Shown in pieces: positions 56,448 through 64,000 of a DNA stretch of 64,000 bases. How positions within the stretch are numbered: the first letter of the stretch is position 1; each line of letters starts with the position of its first letter. Location: contig CP087216.1 of the NCBI GenBank assembly GCA_020912385.1, forward strand, positions 1,984,001-2,048,000, in the 5' to 3' direction. Both the position numbers and the translations under genes were made by a program. The notes under the pieces were generated by a model. The model did not search any database. It was not told where the DNA came from and saw nothing but the letters and a program-made list of their open reading frames with translations. The stretch comes from Neofusicoccum parvum (taxonomy: Eukaryota; Ascomycota; Dothideomycetes; Botryosphaeriales; Botryosphaeriaceae).

Positions 56448-57632
56448 TCATGCGGCTCGTTCGCGCTCGCCCCCAGCCGCTCTTCTTCGACGCACCCGCG
56501 GTCTGCGGCACGCATGTCAGCAAGCATCCCACGGAGCCCCCTCTCCCCCCTCCACCCTCGTCCCGGACCATGCAAAACCCCCTCTCCGGCAGGACCTCCT
56601 CCACGCCCTCGTCCGCCGCCGTCGCCCTTCCCGCAGCGCGCACCGGCCCGAAGGCGATGGCGACGGACTCCTGGCTCTCGCGGATGAAGCTCGACCTGCT
56701 GATGCCCCGCCGGTGCAGCGGCTCGGCGAACGGCTGGCCTGGGCGAGCCGGCGCGCATCCTCGAACGGCGCGTCGCCGACCGCCGACGCCTCGAGGGTCT
56801 GCGGAGGCGTCGTGGTGCGCGGCCCGCCGCTTGCCGGGCTCGAGGGTGGGCGTCGTGCAGGAGTTGCGGATGATTGCGGGCGCGGGTGACCGAGGCGGGG
56901 GACGCTCTGGCCTCTTGGGGGCCTCGTTTGGAAGACCTAGCTTGCTTTCTGGGGATTTCTGGATATGTGATCTTTTGGGGGTGGCGGCTTGCGGCCTCCG
57001 AGGTTCAAGTAGGTGGGCGGTGGTGGGGGCCGAGAAGTTGGAGCGACCGGAGCTGACTGCATGATCAAGCTACCATGGGGGCGAAGGCCGCGCCAGTGAC
57101 GGCGGCCTGGGCATCTTTGGGGGCCACGAATCTGAGATTGCATACTGCATGAAGTCCATGCCGTGCCATTGATATAGACGGTTATGATTTGAAAGGATTG
57201 CTGGTCAGGAAAGGTGCTTTGCGAGAGGACCGGCAACGCCGCATGATTGGAAAAGAGAGAGGCGGCGATGGGAACGGAGCTGCAACTGGTAGATGTACCG
57301 ACTGCAAAGGAGTGAAGAAAATGCAGAAGCTCGAAAAGCCGTCAGGACCAATTACTTGCCTGTGGTTTCTGCCCGCCGCAAAGAACAACCGAGGATCTAA
57401 TTGATGCGAGTAATCAAGCGCTTGCCTGCGTAAAGCGCCTCGAACGCCCTGCTGTTGCTCAGAGTGTTGAAGGTCAAAAAAAAAAAAAAAGAGAGAGATT
57501 GGAAATCCCTTGAAATCTTCCTCAGCCAAGACCCCCAGCCTGCTCTTTCTTCCGTCCCTTTCTTCTCCCAATTCTCACATATCACTGTATTACTTCCGTC
57601 CTCACGACCTCGACCCATCCCATCCATTCCAC
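56448..57632. other. GC-rich region with possible remains of the HET-like gene
   Basis: 1.2 kb. The first 450 bp contain minus-strand coding-like pieces in changing frames (see previous entry). The rest (57064-57632) is low-information sequence with an A-run at 57477-57490. No intact gene. Confidence 0.35.
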
Positions 57633-58308
57633 TCACTTCCTAATCCAGAAATAGTACGGCCCCGCATCCTTCAGCACCTTCTCCTTGGCGTCCAGCAGGC
57701 CCATGAGCGTGTTGTCCGAGACGCGACGGAAGTGATCCATGATGGGGTAACTGTCGAAGATGACGCACGTCGAGACGATGCCGCGGTACTTGACTTCGCG
57801 GATCTACACTCGCAAAACAGAGTTGGCGCACGAAGTGATTCGGAAGCAAGACATTGGGGGCCGAAAAGGGAGAGGGACGACGGAACGGCGCGGTAACAGG
57901 CGCCATTACTCGCGTCCGGGGGAAAGGGTTGAAGAGGTGCGGGGAGTGTCGGGAGCAAGAGAGCTCCGCTGACAGCCTGCCGTTCGGATTGCGGAGAGAG
58001 GCCTCGTAAAGAAATGTGTTCCCTCAACGTACCTGCGCGCGCCCCCAGTACTCGTTCTCGACCCTCTTCCCGTCGTCCGTCCACGACATGACGGGCGCCA
58101 CGTCGTCCGTCGACTTGAACAGCATGCCCGCCCACTTGATGCTCTCCATCATCGAGCGGCACGGGTGCGTCGACCCGTCGTCGAAGTCGCCGCCCGACCA
58201 GTCGCCCACCAGCTCTGCAGGCTCCACCGCTTCGAGCGCGTCGAACAGCGACGACAGCTCCCGCACGTCGCACGCCCCGCCGTCCTCGATCAGCTGCAGG
58301 ATGCGCAT
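57633..58308 (-). CDS. DUF4334 / GXWXG-type small protein
   Basis: 148 residues from exons 58308-58033 and 57803-57633, with a rather long intron (57804-58032, 229 bp). The N-terminal part has ELVGDWSGGDFDDG, the GxWxGG motif of the GXWXG domain, and IKWAGMLFKSTDDVAPVM. The second exon gives VSTCVIFDSYPIMDHFRRV and ends with AGPYYFWIRK, the typical DUF4334 closing block. This domain pair is widespread in fungi and bacteria without a defined reaction. The ATG at 58308 follows a possible acceptor (CACAG) in the leader, so a 5'-UTR intron may exist. A TTTAAAT box lies about 100 bp upstream. Confidence 0.82.
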
Positions 58309-61300
58309 CTCCGGGCTGTGCACGTTCCGGTGGTCAGTCGATTAGGGGGAATTGTGGTCGCTTTTGATGGTACGATGGGGGGATGGTGCAGAGGCGGGGA
58401 GGCGGGAAGGATTTAAAGAGCAGAGGGGGGGAAGCGGGAAGGAGGGGATGGTCTGGCAAGGGGGTGGTGTTGGTGGTGCTATCCAAAAATGACGGGCGCA
58501 AACTACAAGGTGCTCGGGTCGACCCACGAATCCATGGCTGGTGGTTTGTAAAACAAAAGCCGACAGCTCTTTGCAACACCAAGCAGCAGTCTCCCCGCTC
58601 TGGTGGCGCGGATAATTACGCGCTGAGTAAGTCTTGGTAACAAGCTCGAACGAGAGGCGGTCGCTTCGGCCGGCTCGAGCAAGCAGCAGGCAGCAAGCGG
58701 GCGTCAGGTTGGTGTAACGTGCGGTCGTATGTAGGTGGTATGCAGGCGGGCCCCGCTTACGCGCATATGTGGGTGAGGGGAAAAACAAAAAATCATAAGA
58801 AGCTTTCTGCTGCGGTGCCCTGTCGGTTTGGAGTATTTAAGGGAGGACTGAGCGCAGGGCTGGCGTGTCCCTTCGCTTTTCTAGTGAGGAAAAAAAGAAG
58901 AAAAGGTTCCGGCTCGCTGGTAACTGGCTTCCTTCGGATCCGTTTCAGGATCACGTTTTTCTGTGCGAGCAGGCCGGACCCGGTGCGCGCGGGCGTCCTG
59001 GTGCCTGGCTGCTGGGGAATCCGCACGGCAAGCGGGCGAACGAGCGAGCGAGCAAATGGGCGGGCGGAGTGGGGGGAGAGAGCACGTTGGTGGGAGCGGC
59101 CGGGCCCGTTGGCGGCGCTGGCGGCGCGCCCGCTGTCGAGTCGTCGCGTGGGAAACTCGCCGATTGCCGATTGCATTCGACCGGAGCATGGACGCCTGCT
59201 GCTGCTGCCAATGACGATGGATGCCCCCAGGCTGTCCTCGCCGCACGGCAATCGCGTCGTGCTCGATTGGCACAATCCCCTCCCTCCCTCTGCCGTCCGG
59301 ACTCCCAGCGCGGCCGCCGTTCTAGAAGGCCGGCCGTCCAATCCTGACTCGCCAGGTGGCTGGCCGGCCGGCAGGCGATATCGGCCCGGCGAGCACCCTG
59401 CGAGGTGAAGGTGGAGAACTTAGCCACTGCTTCGGGATTGTGGCGTGTTTTCGCAGAAGTCCTGTGGCGCAGCGCCCTGTGTCAGTGTCGACGGAGGTGC
59501 TCATATTCGCCCTGACACCCGTGGGGACGGACTCTGCTGCTGGTGCGTCCAAATCGCCAGTTCCCCAAAGCGGCACCAGTCCGCGAGGGCACGGTGAACG
59601 CTAAAAGGGGCGGATTCTGCCGCGCCAAACGCGCGCTCCTCGCGGCCCGCTCCAACCCGTCGCCTTGCGCTCCGTGTTCGTGATATCTCGACGGGACGAT
59701 CCCGCGCTTGTCGAAGCCACGCCATGGACTCGTAATAGGCCCAATCCAAGCCCGTACCCAGCAAGCCCCGACAACAAGTCCACCGCGTCAGCGCTCGACC
59801 TTCGATCGCAGGATCCTGCTTCTTGGGGACAGTCCACTGCTCGCAACCCTTTTCGGCATGTTGCATATGTTCACGCTTTGGCGCGCCGATGGCCTGCCAA
59901 TCAGTTTGAATTCCGAGAGAGCAATTAGCGCGCGCAAGTAGCGGTGAAAATCATATGCGAGTGGGGTGTAGAGAAGGCGCATGAAGAGAGGCACTCAATT
60001 GGAAACGCTGCCTTCTACATTGGTTGGATGTGGAAGATGATCGTGGGTACGGAAGTACGTCCTGAGGTCACGGTACCTCCCCTTTTAGGAAAGGTGTCTT
60101 GAAAGTCTCCTATTTGCGATCTTAACGGTCGTGCGCTTGGGCACAGCGTGCAGAAGAAAAGGAGGAACCTCCGAAATAAGGACAACTTTCGAATCTCCTT
60201 CGTACATCAATGCTGGACTCCAGACGATCTCAGAATGTACCCCTTACAGTTGCGGGAACTCTTCCAAGAGGCTGCATTTTGGTGGAGCAACACGCAGAAA
60301 AGGCTTCTGTATAGATGGTCAGACACTATACTGCAGGACACAGGCATAGGAGAACCGTGCAGATCTTCCTGAAGACATCATTTCGAAGTGACCGAAGCAT
60401 GATCAGACCCGTCCGGAATCAGCAACCGCCATGGTTCCCACTGCGGCGTAGTAGGTGAGCCCCGCCAGACGACTCCACGTGTACGAAGGGGCGGGAGAGC
60501 TCCGGATAAGATAGGGCCAGAGCGCAGGGGATCAAAGACGGCGCTTGTCCGATTTGCGCGGAACTCTGCAATTTAATTTGAGTAGTAGTGGGAGACGACG
60601 GCCATCTCTAGACGGACACGTAAAGAATGCATACCCTGTTGACGGTAGTTGCTTTCAAGAATCGCTCTAAAGCTAGTTAAGACTTGTGATCAAGTCGAGC
60701 ACCCCTGTCAAAGATGCCGCCAGTCGGCAAATTAAGCACAGACAGGCAAGGTTTCTTGCATATGCAGCACTGTCGTGCTTCCTTCCCATGGACTCGGCTT
60801 TGCGGATCATTGGGATGGGCGGCTCCACATGGACACAGCTGCAATCAGGTGATGTTTTAGTGGGGAGCATACAGCATCAAGATATACCACGGTTCGCATT
60901 TGCGGCGCAGACTGACAGCTGTCTCCCGGCAGCGGTGAACGAGTGGTGGCGAGAAAGCGGGATCAAGATGCTGACGGTGCTCTCCGACATGCGTCCGCGG
61001 CTGTGGGGGATTCAATTGGCCAGCTGCCCGCAGGCCGCAAGGGGCGTCGTGTTCGCCGGAAAGTCGAGTCGGAACATGGACAAGCTCGACCAATTGCTCC
61101 GGAACTTCAGACGTCGTGGAAAATCCCCGCGGGAGCGGAGCTGGCTCGTTGCGGCCGGTGGCTGTCCTTTTGGCCGGGTGTCAGATGATGTGAGGAGTTC
61201 TGGAAGTGACGGTGGTCGGGGCGGCAGCAGTCGCTGCTGGCGTCGGGCCGGCCCATCTTATTCTGCTAGCGCACGCAGTGGTTGTGGATGAGGGCTGACG

Positions 61301-62119
61301 ACGACTATAAGAGATAGGATGGTCGTTAAACGAGGCATTCAGGCACTCCGTCTCGCCTGAAGGCGGCAGGAACCTTGTTGATCGAGTCGAAAACTGGTAA
61401 TTCGTTTCGCGTGCAAGGATGGAGCCTGGCGGACCTCGGGCTCGCGTGCAAGACCGTCTTGGTTATCTTGGAGGCTCCTCCAGGCCTCCGGGCCCCCTTT
61501 CACGCTGCGGCGACGGTGTGGCTGGGCGTGTGTGAAGAGCGACCGGGAATGCGGTACGAGCGAGCGAGTACGCGGGCAAGTCCGGCAGTTTCCGGCGGCA
61601 ATCCGGGGACCCGGGTGACTGCTCGCAGCGGAGCAGGACGGGCGTCGACGGAGCAGCAGGCTGTTTCTGGCCAGGCGAGAGGGCAGGTGACGAGGCGAGT
61701 CGAGGTGGTGGAGCGTCTGGCGTTTCTCTTGGCAGCGGCAGCTGCGCGGCACCCGTCGGATCGACTTCGGCCCCGTCTCACCACCTCACGCTATCTCCGA
61801 CGCGCCTGTTCGCGTCTTCCTTGCGCGCCTGGAGGAATGGGCGGAGGCAGCGCCTGTCTGCCGTGGTGTTCGCCCTCACCGATCCCGGGCGGCTGGCCTG
61901 CGCGCAGTCCCGTCGAGCGCGCTCTCCAATTCTCTCACAGCCAAGATAAGCATAAGCATAGTGTTTAGACTTGAAACAGTTATACATTTCGGACGCCTGG
62001 TCCAATATCTACATCAAGAAGTGCGAAAGATTCCGGTCCTGGGCATTTCGCCAATCCCAGCATTAGCCCACCGAGTCGCCTTGTCTAACATTTTTGAGGG
62101 AACTTTTGAGAGAATGCGC
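58309..62119. other. Long gene-poor region with low-complexity GC-rich DNA
   Basis: 3.8 kb without a supportable gene. It holds GAGCGAGCGAG-type runs (59040-59055, 61556-61567) and several long open frames on both strands (e.g. 58719-59408 plus, 60686-61291 plus). Those frames have basic, Arg/Pro/Ser-rich translations with no domain. A lineage-specific gene cannot be excluded. Confidence 0.35.
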
Positions 62120-63054
62120 TTAGCAAGCCGCGGCGTCAGCCTCGGTGTACTTGCACGCAGTGCTGGGGCCGCTGCTGCCAGTCGACGGCTCGCTGCCGTC
62201 CGTGACACCCTCGAACTCCTGGCAGATGACCTCGACGCCAGTGGCGCAGGTGTTGGTGATGGTAGCAGCTGGTCGCTGTTAGTGCTGCGTCTTACAGGCT
62301 GTGCGAGGGGAGAAAACTTACTGTCACCGAGGTTGGAGTTGATGCCGGCAAGGATGTCACCAGTGGTAGCGGTGACGCCGTCGATGGTAACGTGGCGCTC
62401 AGGCATGTCGTCGCAGTTGCCGCAGCTGCGGTAGAGCTTGCCGAAGTCCTGGACCAAGAAGCCGGAGATGGAGACGGCACCAGCGCCGTTGTGCTGGATG
62501 ACCTTGTCCTCAGCGCCCTTGGCACCACCGCCAATGACGTGAGTAGTGCCAGAGGCAGACTGAGTCTTGATGGACAGAGCGTCCTCGCAGACGGCGGCCC
62601 ACCAGACGTTCTTGATGGTGCAGGCACCGGCGCAGTGGACACCCTCGATCTGGTCGGCGGCAATGATGACGTTGGAGAGAGTGCCACCCTCCTCGACAAT
62701 GAAGACGGCATCGCTGTCGCCACCCTCCTCCTGGCCAGTGCAGGAGACACCACGGCCGAACGCCTTCATGCCACCATCGAAGTTTCCGGTGACGGTCATA
62801 GGAGCGCTGAGCTGGCTGGTGCCAGAGGAGGCCGGGAAGCCGGAGGCGGCGGTGGCGCCGCCAGTAACGCCAGGGGTGGCGGCGGGAGTGGTGGGAGTGC
62901 CGGCCGGGGTGGAAGCGGCAACGGCGTTGACGCGAGCGTTGCCGGCATTGGGGAAGCCCCAGGCCTGGCGGGCATCACGGGGAACCATGAAGGCGTCGGT
63001 GGAGACGGCGAGGGTGGCGAAGGCCACGGCGAGGGAGCGGATGCTGTACTGCAT
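62120..63054 (-). CDS. Secreted pectate lyase, family PL3
   Basis: Cleaves de-esterified pectin by beta-elimination, calcium-dependent, outside the cell. 293 residues from exons 63054-62322 and 62268-62120, intron 62269-62321. The acceptor CCAG|CT is the one that restores the Cys-containing end [16 protein letters not shown] signal peptide covers residues 1-21. A Thr/Ala/Pro/Gly-rich linker of about 50 residues follows, not typical of the shortest family members. Family marks: [49 protein letters not shown], then [31 protein letters not shown]. The C-terminus has paired cysteines. This enzyme is typical of plant-associated ascomycetes. Confidence 0.92.
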
Positions 63055-64000
63055 TTTGACTGGTTTGGTGGTTGACAAAAGATGGGAGTTGACAAAGTTG
63101 GATTGGCTTTCAAAGACCGTGTATGGAATGTCCGTCGGGATGGTGTCTTGCACAGCAAGGAACGAATGAAGTAAATAGTTGATGAGGTGAGCCTGCCGAA
63201 GAAAGTGTCTGGCGGAGCGATGGCTCTGGGCTATATAGGGATTCAGGTGCCCCGCGGCGGAGGCACACTGACAAGCATTTTTGCCAACACGGTTCCTGTA
63301 CGAATCGAGTGGAGAGTCCCATGAAACATTCCGCTGGAGATCAAACGGAGCCAGCACTCGGGAGATCCAGCATTGCGTAGCCGGCGGGCTCGCAAACGAG
63401 AGGCTTGCCCGCAAGTGACATGGTACTGACAAGGGACCGGACCGTTTTCAGAGACTCGGTAGGTGGAAGAACCAAATTGGAGACCGGCGAAACTGAGAAA
63501 CACCGGGAGATTTACGGGTCACGGCTTGGCGCTTCGAATTCATTCGTGCGATGGCCACATGCGGTGTTGAGCGGAGTCAAGGAGCATGACAACGGAGAGT
63601 CAGCGCGGGTCTTGGCACGGCTTGCCGCCGTTTAACACATGTTTAGGACGGCTTGGCGTTCATCAGGACGAAACATCGGGAGGCGCGATTTGAAAACACA
63701 GCAGTCCTCCGCGCGTGCATTGCAGCGGCCCAGCCAGAACCTGGCCCGGCCCAGGGATCTCCCAGCGCCAAGAAGGGCGGTTAGGCGTGCGCATCAGATC
63801 GTCCTGCTCATATATCCAGCGCCAGACGTCAATATCGATCGGGCCCACCATCACCGCTCCGGGCGGAGAGTGGAGAGGTGCGGCATGGGCGGAGCAGCAA
63901 GCCCGTGGCCTGGGGCTGTCGTTCCACCGTCAGGCCGTCAGTGACATCTGCGGTGGACGAGCAGCCTGGATGATTGGGAGCGTCAGGGGCGCGCGAGCAT
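63055..64000. promoter_or_regulatory. Upstream region of the pectate lyase
   Basis: 946 bp to the window edge. The sequence close to the start (63060-63240) includes a CTATATAG TATA-like stretch at 63231-63238. Open frames are short and overlap one another. No second gene seen. Confidence 0.35.

Noticed and set aside
58719..59408. 229-codon plus-strand open frame and several overlapping minus-strand frames
   Set aside because: All frames are open because of GC bias; translations are Arg/Ala/Pro-rich with no motif.
60686..61291. 201-codon plus-strand open frame
   Set aside because: Some protein-like stretches, but no domain, no clear promoter and unlikely C-terminal composition; kept only as a remark on the intergenic region.
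62392..63075. 227-codon plus-strand open frame
   Set aside because: Antisense of the pectate lyase gene; Gly/Asp-rich by reverse-complement coding bias.
1..64000. tRNA genes, rRNA and CRISPR arrays
   Set aside because: No cloverleaf-like sequence with a proper T-loop was recognised by eye, no rRNA, and CRISPR is not expected in a fungal nuclear genome. A tRNAscan run would settle tRNAs.

Overview
The window is nuclear DNA of a filamentous ascomycete (Pezizomycotina, probably a Dothideomycete). Protein genes are broken by many short introns (mostly 47-90 bp, GT..AG). There are two HET-type proteins or fragments, a PL3 pectate lyase, AflY- and NmrA-like proteins, Vps27, Doa4 and a nuclear gene for mitochondrial ribosomal protein bL33. 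Exon models below were built by joining reading frames at splice sites and checking phase. They have not been compared with RNA or databases.

Layout. (1) 1-8977 is a compact, catabolic-looking cluster: a C2H2 zinc-finger regulator (cut by the left edge), two carboxymuconolactone-decarboxylase-type proteins, a 3-hydroxyisobutyrate-dehydrogenase-like enzyme, two metallo-beta-lactamase-fold proteins and an MFS anion symporter. Every promoter carries TGCGGGG, and three carry the identical 11-mer TGCGGGGAAGC. The contact residues of the two zinc fingers predict a GNGGGG site, so the regulator probably controls these genes. (2) 8978-13186 is AT-rich and gene-poor, with an NmrA-like gene and a 359-bp element with perfect 53-bp terminal inverted repeats. 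(3) 13187-17458 holds an alpha/beta-hydrolase lacking its nucleophile serine and, divergently, a DXD glycosyltransferase. (4) 19303-26029 is a divergent pair, Vps27 (ESCRT-0) and a Doa4-like ubiquitin hydrolase, both endosomal sorting factors. (5) 26515-34468 holds a HET-domain gene, a possible retroelement remnant, an FAD monooxygenase and a questin-oxidase-like gene. (6) 35535-43295 holds two small proteins and a 1586-residue coiled-coil protein. (7) 43894-53929 holds bL33m in three tiny exons, a membrane protein, an amidohydrolase, a large multi-glycosylated membrane protein and a small gene that needs a 29-nt intron. (8) 54244-58308 holds a NTPase-like pseudogene with an in-frame stop, a HET-like C-terminal fragment and a DUF4334 protein. 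(9) 58309-64000 is mostly non-coding, with a secreted PL3 pectate lyase.

The cluster at the left edge, with a predicted regulator-to-motif match, is the best candidate for an undescribed system. One of its two MBL proteins has a damaged metal site. The substrate cannot be named from sequence alone.
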